A DNA stretch of 64,000 bases from Epiperipatus broadwayi (Eukaryota > Onychophora > Udeonychophora > Euonychophora > Peripatidae), in NCBI GenBank assembly GCA_028023455.1, contig JAQFVV010006220.1, positions 10,063,916 to 10,127,915 on the forward strand, written 5' to 3'. This document shows positions 24,371 to 38,155 of this stretch, in pieces. The position numbers and the translations under genes are program-made. The notes under the pieces are model-generated. The model was not told the DNA's origin and ran no database searches. It worked only from the letters and a program-made list of their open reading frames with translations. How positions within the stretch are numbered: the stretch's first letter is position 1; every line of letters starts with the position of its first letter.

Positions 24371-25072
24371 ATGCAAATTGTAGATCAGGAGGCCATACTC
24401 TGTCTCTATATAAGAGGCCTAAAGTCACAATGTTATTCATGTGGTCAGCATGGCCATTTTTCCATATACTACATTGCCAACCAAGTATTACAAGCTCAAC
24501 CAACCACTAATGAAGCCTACACAAGCCATCAAGAAAATATAAACATACACTTAATCAACACTGATCCAGACACACTGAATAAGGCCAGCTGTCATATCAT
24601 CTCCAAAGGTCCAGAGTCCAACCACTCAGTGAAATACATGTATATTCTTGATCCCACAACTACAATATCAAATAATGTTAGTGCTACTGTTGGAGACTTT
24701 ATCAAGGTTGCTCCACATCAGTCATTGAGTTTTTTGACTCCAAACCAGAGTCAAACCAAAATACCACCAATCTAACAGATGCGCATATCCAAACAAATCA
24801 CCCCACATGTAACTATAAATAAAATATCAGCACATACCATGGAAGCACTCACTTTATGCCTTCCACATAGAACCAGCATCAACAGAGACCAAAAAATCAC
24901 CCAGATGCCCCAAAAAACAACAACATCCAAAGAGAGTCAAAATAGAAAGGGTTGCTACTCCAGATATAATGACAAGCCACCACCAGTAGATCTTGCATCA
25001 ATGAATCTCTCCCACAATAAAACCATTGACTTATGCCTACCAACCAAAGATGAATATACTCAATACCACTGA
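24371..25072 (+). pseudogene. LINE ORF1 C-terminal remnant with zinc knuckle
   Basis: Frame 24371-24775 contains LKSQCYSCGQHGHFSIYYI, a CCHC knuckle (CxxCxxxxHxxxxC) with the last Cys replaced by Tyr. Thr/Asn/Pro-rich sequence follows, and a second frame (24779-25072) continues it after one stop. ORF1 proteins of L1/Tx1-type LINEs bind element RNA. Knuckles are common in the Tx1 and related groups. The lost Cys and the stop show decay. Confidence 0.5.
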
Positions 25073-25413
25073 CATCATGTAACATGGCTATTATGGCCAA
25101 TATTCTACCTGAATATTACACCCAGATGAACATAGAACCCTACGGATACACCAAATAATATTTTCTTAGAACTATCTACCTGCCAGACACAATTCCATCA
25201 CACAAGCCAGGCCTTACAATCAACTGAAATCAAAACCACATGACTTTGCACATTTCCACCACATTTCACAACTATATTACTACTGCATTTGAACAGGTTA
25301 TTGCAGTTAAAAGCCAACAATTCCAAAACTGCCATCTCTGATGTCTTTTATAATACTTAGACAACAACTCCAACACCATCCAGGAAAATACAGCCTAAAA
25401 GATTTGACGAAAC

Positions 25414-25707
25414 ATGTCAAGCTCACATTCCAAACTAAATACAAATGTTAATGGGTACCTTATCAAAACAAATTCTCATGAACTCTTAAGAATGTCAATG
25501 TACATACAAATAGAAAAAACATATCTGATTGGCCTAAATGCAACCAAAAAAAGACATTCAACAACACCCACACAAATTATATACCACAAACTGCCCTACA
25601 ACCCTTTACACAAATCAAAAAAACAAGAAATTACATTGTTAATAAATAACAGGATACTGATAGAGATACAATTTGAATCTTCAAAAGATATATATGTAGA
25701 ACTCTAA
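25414..25707 (+). pseudogene. Unassigned coding remnant within the LINE
   Basis: A 97-codon plus-strand frame (SKLNTNVNGYLIKTNSH and so on) lies between ORF1 and the endonuclease segment. No domain is recognised. It may be the end of ORF1 or the start of ORF2. Confidence 0.25.
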
Positions 25708-25970
25708 AATCTTTGTAGGTATACATATGCTAGCCTCAACCCTGACTTGTAAATTTGTTCATAGATTGTATTTAATCTTTGTTCATGTACACTACAAATA
25801 TATGTAATTATATCATTTTAATGTCCTCTAAATAATCCAACACTTTTTCCCTATTTAGAAATGTAACTCCCCCCACCTATGTAGTACTATACATTAAAAT
25901 TGTGCATGTATAAGCGTATAAGCATATGTAAAATCATTTAAGTCTTAACAAAGTTCCTTTGAAACAGAAT

Positions 25971-26592
25971 AATATAGGGGATTTGAACAGAGACTTTCAA
26001 GCTCCCTTAAGCTAACCACTCTATCTCATATAACATATACATATGATCACACATATAGGAAAAAGATAAATGATCTCCAATATATGTATTTTGTGCTGAA
26101 CCAGCACTCATCAGTTGATCCAAATCATCATAACCCACATATATATAATCAGTGCTCAGTTTATATTAAGATATCAAATCTTCAAAATTTTAATGAATCG
26201 ACTTCAATCTATTCTAACTTCCAATTTTTTAGCTGTTCATACCAATGAAAATCTGATGATGCTATGCCCAAATTTCTTGTTGCACTGATATTATTATCAT
26301 GCCCATGTTGTCCTTAAGTCACTCTAACTCTTTATGTATAGGTGAAATATATTAAAGCCTGTCCATCAAAGTATGAAGTTTTGCTATATTAATATAAATC
26401 TTAGCACATTCTATATATGTATGTGTGGGAGATGATGATCTGGACCAATTGATGAATGCTGATTCAGCATGAAATACATATATTGGAGATCATTTATCTT
26501 TTTTCACATGTGTGTGATCATGTGTACCAGTTATATGAGATAGAGTAGATAGCTGAAAGGAGCTTGAAAGTCTTTTTCAAATCCCCTATATT
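25971..26592. mobile_element. Inverted-repeat (MITE/foldback) element 1
   Basis: Arms of about 160 bp (25971-26131 and about 26432-26592) are reverse complements. The outer ends are AATATAGGGGAT and ATCCCCTATATT. The inner part of the right arm carries AGCATGAAATACATATATTGG, also present at 32.64 kb. There is no coding capacity, so mobilisation would need a transposase from elsewhere. It sits inside the old LINE. Confidence 0.75.
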
Positions 26593-26636
26593 ACATTTAA
26601 AACTCCAACTATATGAACTATGTTTATATTTCAAAA

Positions 26637-26752
<116 letters not shown>

Positions 26753-27664
26753 CATCATCACAGCCAACAAACAAAAAATGAAGATGAACAGCAAGAGAAC
26801 AGCCATCCTCACATCATTATATCTCATGATGAATGCATGCTAATCCACTCCAATGCAGCACATTATGTCCACCCTGCTAACTAAAATGCACATAGTGAAG
26901 ATATCTCCTCTACTAATCAAGTACTCTCATCATGGACCTCATAATAAACACTCAGAAAACACAAGCGACACCTTAACTGATAGAGAACATACTCAAGTTA
27001 TCATTGACAACACAGTATCCGAACAACATTAAAGCACTATAAATGAGATAAAAACATTATCAAACCAACCAGTACACACATTATTATAAACAAAACTCCA
27101 CTCACATCATGGAGACACCCATACCTCCTACCTATTGAATCACCATCGACCGAAAACAAAACAAAGTCAGGTCAATCAAAAAATAATAAGACACTGAAGA
27201 GAGTTAAAACAGAAGAGGCTAATAGATTAACCATCATCAGCCTTTCAGAACAAGACCCTATGCCCGTGAACCTCACCTATATACAACATAATAATGTATG
27301 TATACCAAACCATACAAATGTACACAGAAACATTACAATAAATACACCATAGTAACCAATCCCTCTTTCCTCACAACTACTACAAAACTGAAGAAGATAA
27401 GAGCATTCAATATTCATGAACTACATTCAAGCACAAAGATAAACCAGTTAAAGTAATGGACTAATATCACTCAGCTACATATTCTAGGACTTCTAGAAAC
27501 AAACATTTTTCATCAGATCACAGACTTATTCTGATGAATATCTGAACAGAGAAAGTTTTTTTTGCCTTCTCTAAAAACATATCATCACTCTCAGAGGGCA
27601 TTGGCTTACTTATGAACCCAGGCTGTGTACATTATCTAAAATTATATTGCCACAAATATGTTAA

Positions 27665-28240
27665 TTGCAATTTCATCATTTCATAACTACACTAAACATC
27701 ATATTTACATATGTACCACCAAGTCCTGTCATAGTCTCAAGAACAATTCTCACCATAAACCCCCTTCTCACAACAAGTCCATATCTGACCATACTAATGG
27801 GTGAATTCAAGATGAAATATCAATATTTCATAACCAAATGGCTTCATCAGATATCACTACCATTCATGAGTGCTGAAGGGTTACTACCAAATGATGCAAT
27901 TACTCTCCATAATAATTATCATGTCTCATTGATTGATCTCTGTTTCTACTCATAAATGTTACATCATATGGTCAATCTAAACTTAAACCCCTCTTCTTTT
28001 TACAAACACTCTGCAGAAACTTTGTCAATCAATCTAAACCAAGTTCAAACAACCACAACTTTGTTTGGAAGGACCATCAGAATACTACTCCCTACATCCA
28101 CCTCAGAATTCATCTCAGAAACACATATTATGCTTCATATGATATGCAGCTCAACCCTGTACAACATACTATTATTGAACATAGACTACATCACTTACAA
28201 AACCTCTCCCCCAACAAGTCTACAAGGTTTGGCTAATTAA
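27665..28240 (+). pseudogene. LINE ORF2 endonuclease (APE-type) remnant
   Basis: Frame 27665-27955 shows LNIIFTYVPPSP, matching the conserved Tyr-x-Pro strand, and TILMGEFKM (27797-27811) where APE-type LINE endonucleases have MGDFN, so the catalytic Asp and Asn are lost. The frame 27956-28240 continues after one stop. The domain would nick target DNA to start target-primed reverse transcription. Confidence 0.5.
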
Positions 28241-28769
28241 TTACATAGGCAAATTACCATGTCAAACTCCAGACACAACACAACCCACTATATATATAAA
28301 ATTACACAAGCATATAACAAAGCCTGTAAAACTATTAAAGATAACTTGCATATAAAAGATCAAAATTTGCACAACCCACAATATACATGGACTATGGGAT
28401 ATATTTGATGGGCTCAGTGCCTCCATGGCTTTATAGACTATAGGAGCCATCTATGCTGAACTTAATATAGTAGAACCTATATATATATATATCAGCACCT
28501 CAAACAGAAGCTCCAAACATACTAATCCATTTAATCCATGAATTGACCTATTTGAACCTCCAGCTACTGCTACACCATTCAATAACATAGAATATGTGAT
28601 TGCACTTGCCACTTTATCCAATAACTGCTGCCCTGAAACCCATAGCATTCCCAAATTTGTATTTGCATATCTGAGTTGCATATCTGAGCTGCTTCACTGC
28701 CTAATACCTGTATAATCTTGGAAATTACTTATTGTAGAAACTCCATAATATTGACAGATTATACCTGTT

Positions 28770-29500
28770 GCAATGGCCCCCTTCAACATGAAGCCATCTC
28801 AAATATCCACTTTCTCTAACTACAGGCTCATATCAATGAGTCCACTAAACATCAAGAATCCTTAAAAAAATCATTAAAGATAAGTTAGAACCTTATTTCT
28901 CCATCTCATCTCACCCATTCAATCTGGAATGAAGCAATCATCTACAACACAGACTGTACTGATCTTCAAGATAGTCTTAAACTCAATACAGAATTGCACA
29001 GTTCCAATAGATGTTAAAGTGGCATTTGATTCAGTTAACATCAATGTGTTACTAAACATGTCAGCCAACACCATCAGACCACCTACCCTAGTATATGTAT
29101 TAACTAACCTGCTGTTGAACTGTGAAATATATATCACTTTCAGTGGCAAAAACTCGCAATCATTCATCCCTACATAATCTATCTCATAATGTTAATCTTT
29201 TATCTCCCTACTTTTAACATTTTATTGTTTTCCCCGTCTAATAAAAATATAGCAAGATTTCACAGGCAACCTGATACCAAGTATTTCACAACTTAAACTC
29301 TCAATCATTCATTCCTACACAATCCATCTCATAATGTTCATCTCTTATCTCCCTACTTTTAACATTTTATTGTTTTCCCTGTCTAATAAAAATATAGCAA
29401 GATTTCACAGGCAGCCTGATACCAAGTATTTCACAACTTATAACATGCATTGTATATATGGAAGATATTACTGTCCTCCTGCCACCCAAAAAAATTTCTA
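28770..29500 (+). pseudogene. LINE ORF2 reverse transcriptase remnant
   Basis: A degenerate NYRLISMSPLNIKNP-like segment (about 28815, family NYRPISL), then KVAFDSVNINVLL (29010-29055, the first catalytic Asp motif FD retained), then after a tandem duplication a YMED box at 29455-29466 in place of YxDD. The copies at 50.09 and 53.40 kb have YMDD and YIDD followed by similar FLP residues. Many stops; inactive. Confidence 0.6.
29150..29439. repeat. Tandem duplication of 145 bp inside the RT remnant
   Basis: Units 29150-29294 and 29295-29439 are about 93 percent identical by eye. They begin AAACTC(G/T)CAATCATTCAT. The duplication separates the AFDSV box from the YMED box. Confidence 0.9.
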
Positions 29501-29639
29501 CCAAATAACAGAAAATTATGTCACAATAAACTAAAATTCAATCCTAACAAGACTGCAGCCTGGCAACTCTAGAATGGTAAACCCTGCATACAGATTTACC
29601 AAGGCAAACCTACAAACTTTCTTAGCTTTCCATTCTATA

Positions 29640-30645
29640 TGGGCACTAATGCAATGAGCAAAATAGAAAACAAGTTAAAGGATGAGGCAGAAAGAATCAT
29701 TACATCACTATCAAAAGCCTACTTATCCATATATTCAAAAGTTGTTTAACCAGTTGGTTATCACCCACATAGCTTACTACACTCCAATAATAACATTCTC
29801 AAAAGCGTTTATATCCAAGATCTCATCATTCTGCAACAAGCTTTTGTGGCAAAGAAAAACAATAACTATATCTGCAAGATGTTTTAGCCATCCATCCATG
29901 AAAAATGTATTAGGATTACACCCCATCTATATTTTTCATATTCAAAAAACTGCAAATCTAATAATTATATTCAGGTGCTTCCTCATACTACAATGCTTTT
30001 TCAAGTTAACACCAACAGATAATCTCCCCCCTCCACAAGGATGCCTATCAACTATCATAAGCCATTTAAGAATAATATCCAATCAAATATCTCTTCAGTC
30101 CACATGAAAGTACACATATTAGCATATTGATGACAATCCATCCAAACCTACCCAATGACAATCTCCCAGTGCTTATGATCAACAACAAACAACTACTCAA
30201 AAAAGTTAAAAAATGTCCCTAGACCCAAAATATTTCAATTTGTTCATTAAAATCAATTTCAACACTCTACCCATTTTATATTTTTTGTGATAAGGGCTAA
30301 TGTATATCAATGCAGATCCTTTTCACATTTTATGCTATCAAACAGAGGAAATTTAACAACATCTGTTTCATAACTGCTTGGCACTAGACAATATCTGACA
30401 CAACCAGTTCAAAGCCTATAGAGATCCCAACACCACTCTCTAGAACCTCATTATTGCATTCTGCAGGGCCTCCACACTTATGGTTCATTCAGCCACATTC
30501 ATGCTATGCATTTTGGTACACATGCTGCACTATTGCCTTCAGTAATAGTACAAGATCTCACCCTTCTACATTCTACAACAAACTGACACAGCTTAAAATC
30601 AGAGATAAAATAGCACATGATGATATTTTCACCACCACCTAGTCA
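29640..30645 (+). pseudogene. LINE ORF2 C-terminal domain remnant
   Basis: The frame 29682-30107 includes AYYTPIITFSKAFISKISS, then LLWQRKTITISAR, matching the intact copy at 50251-51300 (SRLMWKGKTVAISLRR). Frame 30454-30642 fits the end of the same domain (a CILVHMLHY-like stretch in another phase). This region follows the RT core in L1/Tx1-type ORF2. Confidence 0.6.
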
Positions 30646-31202
30646 TTCCTTAAGCAACAATCAAGCCTCTGGTTAATCACAATCATTCAACAGCTCAAAT
30701 TGCACCTACAGCCACTCCCCAACAAAACACTGTGCTGACACAAGCTAACAGTCACCCAATGACTATCAAAATGTGCATCATGTTTTACTCTAGCTACATA
30801 ACACTATAATTCTAAACATACATCATGAAAAAATATTGCAAGCCAGGACAGCAGAAACAACTAATTATATACTACAAACTAGCTTAACACCAGATCAATG
30901 GTCAAAATAACACCCACATAACCGAGATTCAAACATACCCAATCTCAGATCAGTGCATATAATTGAAATAGTCCTGATAGAAAATGTCAACAACCTAGAT
31001 GGTAACCAATCAATACTAAGTGAACAATGCAACACAAGAATATACACAATCCAAACAACAAGAGCAGCTAACTATTCAGAAAATATTACTAATAATAAAC
31101 TATACATTTTTTTACCAGTGTAATGTATCCATATGCATCCTAAAACCCTTTAGATTATTTATCCCATCAACCCATGCACAAATGTAAACTAATTCTCCCA
31201 TT

Positions 31203-31553
31203 GAAATATATAACAATGTAAGCACATGTGTATGCTGACAAGCAATATAACATATAACAATGAAAACACATGTGTATGCTGACAAGCAATGTAACCCTTA
31301 GTATGAAAAAATAATAATAACAATAACAACAACAATAATAATAACAACAAGCAATGTAATCCATTATAGGAAATAATAATAACAGCAACAATAATAATAA
31401 CAATAACAACAATAATAATATAGTAATCATAATAATAACTACAAGCAATGTAACTCATCTTATAAAGTAATAATAAAAATAACAACAACAGCAACAACAA
31501 CAATAATAACAATAACAACAATAATGATGATAAAAAAAATAATAATAATAATT
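31203..31553. repeat. Compound minisatellite/microsatellite (AAT/AAC with a spacer unit)
   Basis: The phrase ACAAGCAATGTAA recurs near 31237, 31285, 31347 and 31440 (the first as CAATATAA), alternating with AATAATAAC-type runs. A 46-bp unit containing CACATGTGTATGCTGACAAG is present twice at the start. The long Leu/Tyr frames on the minus strand are artefacts. Confidence 0.85.
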
Positions 31554-32466
31554 TCATTCTGTTCATCTTTTGTCACAAAAAAGCATCTATATAAAAAGAT
31601 AATATTGTAAGTATTCCAACACTTATTCAGCTATAAGTATTCATGAAGATGATGCTAAATAATTCTTGAGATTACTTATTTGTTTTCTTTTTGGCAGCAA
31701 AGTAATTTCAATTTAGTTCATTAATTAATCCTAAGTATTTCTTGATTTGGTTAAAAATATAGAGGTTAATCCATTAAACTATTATATACAGTTGTAGAAT
31801 AAAGTAAACTTACTTTATTTCATGAAATAGTCCAACTTACCTTTTTTTTATTGGTTGATAGGTGAATAAATCATTTTATTGATGTTACTTTTGAGTTATT
31901 AAATTGGCAAGCATCATTAGATTTTCTCCTTCTTCTTTCTTGTAAAGTTAATGGAGAGATAGAGCCAGGTAGAGTGATAGTGATTTCTTATTCATGAACC
32001 AGATATTTCTCTTATATGCTTGATCAGACTTTCCAATTTAAGTTGAATAATATCAAATCATCCTCTATGCAGCAACCATGCTAACTGAGAGATGGATCAC
32101 TGAAGTTTTAACAAGCCATTTTGATTAAATGTAAACTACAATCATAAGTGGCCTTCATGTATTTAATAAGAATAGAAACATTAATAACATATCTATTTTT
32201 ATATGTATATTCTATTTATGAGATATACTCCACTGAGACATGATCTCTGTTTGCAAAACATCTGATAATTAAAATTACTGTCAAAGGCTTTTCTAGGCTA
32301 TTATGTAGGTTTATTAATAAATAAATTACTCACTTCCATTTAAACTTTATCTTAATTTATCTCAATGGCATGTTTACTGATAAACAATTTTGATGAATCA
32401 TAAAATATAGAAATAAAGAATAACTGAAACCCACAGGCTTATTATATATCTGTGTCTATATATGTA
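31554..32466. other. A/T-rich sequence without recognised genes
   Basis: No frame above about 50 codons and no repeat partner was recognised. Confidence 0.5.
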
Positions 32467-32765
32467 ATATATAGGGTATATGAGCACAGACTTTTATATG
32501 ACCCACCACTCTCCACACTATGTCATAACACTGATACACTTGACGGTTGAAGAGTTGGAGTGGGGAGTAGATTGAAGCCTGTCCCTTAATATATATCTGA
32601 GCACTTACAGCATGGACCAACTGATGATTGCTGGTTTAGCATGAAATACATATATTGGTGATTATTTATCTTTTCAACATATATGTGTTCAAGTGTATCA
32701 GTGTTATGAGATAGTGTGGAAGTGGTGGGTCGTATAAAAGTCTGTGCTCATATACCCTATATATA
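32467..32765. mobile_element. Inverted-repeat (MITE) element 2
   Basis: Terminal inverted repeats of about 77 bp (32467-32543 and 32689-32765) are over 90 percent matched. They begin ATATATAGGGTATATGAGCA. The central 145 bp contains AGCATGAAATACATATATTGG and flanking bases shared with the element at 26.0-26.6 kb, although the outer ends differ. No coding capacity. A TA-rich surround hides any target duplication. Confidence 0.85.
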
Positions 32766-35729
32766 GAATTAAAGAAGAAAACTGATAAAAATAAGAAAAA
32801 AATTTTTTTTTTGCGAATTTAAATTTCTTTTGAACAAAATGCATTATAAATATGAAGATTTTAATAACTTGAAAACAATTTTTAGTTAACAATTTTAGCA
32901 GTTGCATTTGTTTTGAATCTGAATTACTTCATTTTTTCCCTTTACAATTATAATTAATAAAAAGTTTTTTTAAAAATATATACATATAAAATATTTGTTT
33001 GAGAGTACATATTAATACATATACAGTACTTGCAATTATGGGAACAAACTTAACTCTTTTTTTACTGAACCTATATTGTTTATAAAATTCTATTATTTCT
33101 GGATTATTATAACTACCAATATTTGATGAACTTGTGACTGGCTATGCATTGCTACAATAAATATATTTATCAGTTTATAATAGATAATTTAACATAAGAT
33201 TGGCAAGTAAGATAAATAATTGTATCCATCTTATTTATTTATTCACTATCTCAACATTTCTCATAACATTTATTATATAATATAGATCTGTACATGTGTT
33301 ATGAGGATTTAGTTTGCTTGTTTTTTTTTTAGTGTGATTTTGGTTGGCAATATTAGATACAAAATTAGATTGGAAAGGAAAAAAAAATCATTATTTGTTC
33401 ATATATACAGCATTATTTTATCAATAATCATATCTATCTCTCCTGCATGATTTTGCCAGTGGAGAAGTTACTGAGTTTAAAGCTCAATGCTCCTGAATTG
33501 AAGCTTCAGATCCATCCTTTTATATTCTAAAATTTTTTATAAATTCCTAAACTATAAACTATTCATTTATTTAATTTATAATTTGCACCTGCCATTCTTT
33601 CTGCAAAAAAGATGAATAATCAAAAAATACAGTATGTATATCAGCCAGCATGTGTGTGCATACATACCTTCATATAAAATTAGAAATAAATTTTAAAATA
33701 TTTTTAATATAAGAATGTCTCTATATTATGATAGTAAGTTAAATTTGTTTTTTAAATAACCTCTTGCCAATAGTTACCATGAACAAGCAATAAACAAACG
33801 TCATTGCTGATACTCCAAAAGACATGTCCCACACCTCAGTCCAGACAAGGTACTATTGTTTGCCTGTTTTTAAAATGTTTAGAGCTGCCCCTTTTTAAAA
33901 GCACTTATTTACTTCTTTCTCCTATTTCTCTTTCTCTTCCTTCTAGCATGTTAAAAGTGTTCTATGTTGAAATAAAATGCCCAAACATTTTTTTTTTTAT
34001 GTTTCTAATTTTCTATTTTTCAGCAAATTTTCTTACATAAAGACTACAATCTTTTTTCTTTTCTTTTTCAAGTTATATAAGAGTCTGCTTCATTGAAAGC
34101 TAACTTCTAAATTAAACCTTCGACTAGTATTTTTTTCAAAATTCTAACTTTAATGATCCACAGGTAGTTCAATAGAGTGATTGATTTAAAAGTTTGTGTA
34201 TCAACCTCGATTTATCATTTCTGGTACTCAAGTATTATATGACTTTCCAAGCAAATAGTCATTGATTATTTATAAAATAACTTTTTATCTTTAAAATTTT
34301 CATTTTTTAAAATCTATTCTTTATCACCTGTTAATAAGCTTATTTAATAATTTTTAGCAAGCTTTAAATTTTATACCCCCGAAAACCCATATTTTTTTCA
34401 AAGACAGATTTTGTTGGGAAAACAGATTTATTATTAATTTCTTTTATTATTTGATCTCAGTAAATAATATATATATTACCAAAAATTATCAATTATTTAT
34501 TTATGTCTGTCGTTTTATTAATAACAAAATTTTTTTTCGTCTAATGTTTCAGTCGAATGAATGTTTTTACTTTTACTGAGACTCATTCACTTCAAGTTTC
34601 ACATAGCAAATGTTATGTCTAAATCGCTCACTTACGTCCATGGACTTTGAACTATTAACATGGCCTACATCTATAATTAATTATACTGCATAAAAGTAGA
34701 GGAAATAATTGCAACTATTCTAACACTAGTTACGAAGTGTTGGACGACAACTGTTAACACCTGGATGCGTGACTAATGAAAGATATCAGCTAGTTTGAAA
34801 AATGTTAAATGAATTCCTTTAAATTTTATTTTATAAATAACTGTAATAAACTCATATATAGTATAATCAGAATAAAGAAAAATTATTGTTGAAGCCGAAA
34901 ATAAAAAATAAAAAATTCTAAAAATAAAATATACTTTATTTAATTGTTTACTAACAGTAGTATGTAAATACTATAAAGTTGGTTCAAGTAACTAAAGCAA
35001 TAATTTATGATCATCATCAAAAGTGGTTTGCCATTAGGCATTTTTAAAGTCTTTTCAGAAAATTAATGTTTTATTTAAATTTATTTATCAAAAAGTAAAT
35101 ACTAATAATTTGGTAATCATTAAACCAATTTCTAAAATAGAAAGTTACTGCAATTTTGTTAACCATCAAGAAAAAAATTATCTAGAAATTGTTTTACACA
35201 ATAACTCCAGCAAAATATTTATTGGAAGATTTAAATATATTATTTAGCATAGCATCAAATTGTTGACCATATTGTCTATTTAACAAGGAAATAATGAGTT
35301 TGTTTTTATTATTAGACTATCTAGTGAAACCAATATTTCATTCATCATTTCTTTATCATGAATACATGGAAACTATTTAAAGATACGTTGCTTATTTATA
35401 TACAACATAAATGATCATGCTTGAAAAAAGGGGATGTCATAGAAAACTCTCACTACTAGATATAGAACCAAAATTCTAGATATATCATCCATAGGTAAAA
35501 TATATAGGAATTTTCTTTATTATTTTATCTCAACTTGGATCAGATGTGGTGTATGAAATGGACTGGATGAATTTATGTTTTAAATGATAATCAGATTAGA
35601 AAAAAACATTTTTTTTTAGCATTGTAGATAGATTAATAAATAAGTATGCATCTATCGGATGAAACTGAGAAATAAATTGCAGATTCTCTTGCATTCAAAA
35701 TTTGAATAAATAGGTAGGAATGTTTTTGA
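32766..35729. other. A/T-rich sequence without recognised genes
   Basis: Homopolymer and (TA)n runs occur. A slightly GC-richer patch at about 34590-34800 has no frame or repeat partner. The 78-codon frame at 33804 is hydrophobic and unrecognised, and I do not call it a gene. Confidence 0.5.
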
Positions 35730-35990
35730 TAACACCCTTGGACAGCTTGGGATGACCTTTTAGCTCTAATCCTAATTGAATAAACCTTCTATACAATAAT
35801 TGTAAAGAATGGCCTTTTGGTTCTAAACTTAATTTAATACAACTACAATTTGTACAGGGTTGACTTATTGTCAGTTTTATCCCTTACTCATTAAACTTAT
35901 AGGAATGTATTCACCCATAGGATGTGAACATATATAAACTATTAAATACTGAAAAATAACTCAATAATCAAATATAGGTTTAACCATGAA
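35730..35990 (-). repeat. Dispersed repeat, inverted copy of 55.15-55.50 kb
   Basis: Its reverse complement matches 55150-55500, including TTGTATAGAAGGTTTATT and TATGTTCACATCC. It contains two degenerate units of the roughly 60-bp tandem repeat seen three times at 55.33-55.50 kb. Confidence 0.7.
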
Positions 35991-38155
35991 CAAATAAAAC
36001 TAAGGAAATAATTACATCATTAACTATAGTTACTTGAGACTTTTTTTATGTGGGCATTGCATTTACCTGATCATCATTATTTCTTTAACCTTTTCTCTTA
36101 TTAACAAAAAGGCTTCATATGTGGAACTGCTGGTTCTATTACAATAAGTGATATTAATGTTTCATTTTTTAATTTAAAAAAAAAAAGGACAAAAAAGCAA
36201 CAACTTATTTAATTATTGCTAAAGAAGATAACATTAATTTTAACATCAAAACCTTTTAATGAGACCTTCAGATTAAGATAAAAGTAAGTAAACTAAATGT
36301 GTATCAGTTTCTGTATTTTTTCAAAACAGACAAAATAAAAACAAAAAAAATATTGTGATTGCATCCATTTCAGAGAATAAGCTCTGTGTTAAAAAATACA
36401 AAAAAAAAAGAAAAGAAAAGAAAAAGCACATTAAACAATGATGACATTAATGCATATTTATAATATAGAAATGAATTTGAACTACACTATAAGATTAAAG
36501 TTATGAATGGAACTTTCACAGGATTCTTTAATTAATATTTTTTATGAAAAAAAATTTAAGTTAAAAAATAAATGATCTCTAATACAATTGTCAAATTGAA
36601 CTCATAAAGGGAAGAAGTGTTTTTTCATATAGCTAGGATGCCATAAATATTTTTGAAAGATGGCTTTACACTTAATACTTAAAAGCTATAACTAAAAGCC
36701 AATCTTAGTGAAACTACTGATTTTATATATCTACTCTCAGCCAAAAGTTTGTTGACAGTAATTAACAAAAATGTATGGTAATAATGAAATAGAATGTAAA
36801 ATATTAATTTTAAATATATATAAAAAAGTGATATATAATGAAAGATTTCTATCCTGAAAAATTCCAAATTTTTGAAAAAGAATTGGAACAGTTCTGAAGT
36901 TAAAAATAAAAAAGTTATTAGTAAATTCCAGAAAAACCCTTAAATAATATACCTTATCTAAAAATGCTGTATTCAAGTACATTATGGGCATATTGTTGCT
37001 GTCTCTCCTGCTAACATTATCTGTTTGGACAAGTTAATCACATTTGTTTGAACCAAAGTCATATTCATGATTCCACATAAATGAATCTGGTACATTTAAT
37101 GAAAATTGAATTGAAAACCTTAATCTTGAATTTAATGAATCTCTTGATAATATACCTGCCAAAGATAAAACTTTATTTGCTTTTTATAAAAATGATGAAC
37201 CAATGGATAATTCTTGTAGGAATTTTCAATCCTTTCACTTCTTATTAAAATCCAGCATTTCTATTAATAAGACAATGAAAATAATTTCCCCTATATGGGG
37301 GGGGGGGGGCTGAAAGTAAAGAAAATATGATTTCAATTATAATTAATTCCACTATTCATAAAATATATTTCAATGATTCATAAATTCTAAATAAATAATC
37401 TTAAGATAAAAATACTTATGATAAATATAAAAGAAATTGAAAAAAGATTTGATAGCATTTAACATATCTATATCTCAACCACTCATCAGTGTATGTTCAA
37501 GAAATTCAAGTTATTTCTTCAGTTTGACTAAGATAACATAAAAAAATAATTGAATTGTCTATTGCTCAGAAGTTTATAAGAAGTTTGACCATTGACAGTG
37601 ACTATGCATATTGAGCTTAGAGTTTGAATATTTTATCACTGCATCAAATAACTTAGGGAAATCTGAGACAAAATTACACAACATAATGGCAATACTCCAA
37701 ACATTTTAAAATATTTACCTGAGCAATAGAAAGTCATTTATTACTTAAATAATATCACAGATAAAGGTATTACAATTTTAACAAATTTTATTTTATTTCT
37801 GGATCTATTGTCAAACTTTATACACACCTTTACTTATATCTTCTTCATTTATTATAAATTTTTGATTCACCCAGGATGAGGGCTACAAGCTTCATCTGTT
37901 GTAAACTCCCATTTGCCTATGAATGATATGGCTGACCAGATAATTTTTTTATATATATTGTAATTATGTTGTAAAACAAAAACAAACAACAACAAAAAAA
38001 AAACAAAGCAAGTAGTGCCATGAAAAAAGAAAACAAGTATATGTGGTGTTCCAGAGTGTTCCAGGTGACAATCTAGCACTGTTGGTGGTGTTTCCAGTTA
38101 TAATTGTATTGCACATAATAAGTTTATTGTGTTTAAACATTTTGATATTATTAAA
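35991..38155. other. A/T-rich sequence without recognised genes
   Basis: It includes a run of 12 G at about 37300 and several A runs. No convincing frame or repeat partner. Confidence 0.5.

Noticed and set aside
31167-31566. Leu/Tyr/Cys-rich minus-strand frames
   Set aside because: Translation of the compound AAT/AAC repeat.
33804-34040. 78-codon hydrophobic frame
   Set aside because: No domain, T-rich composition explains the hydrophobicity, and there is no splice or repeat context.
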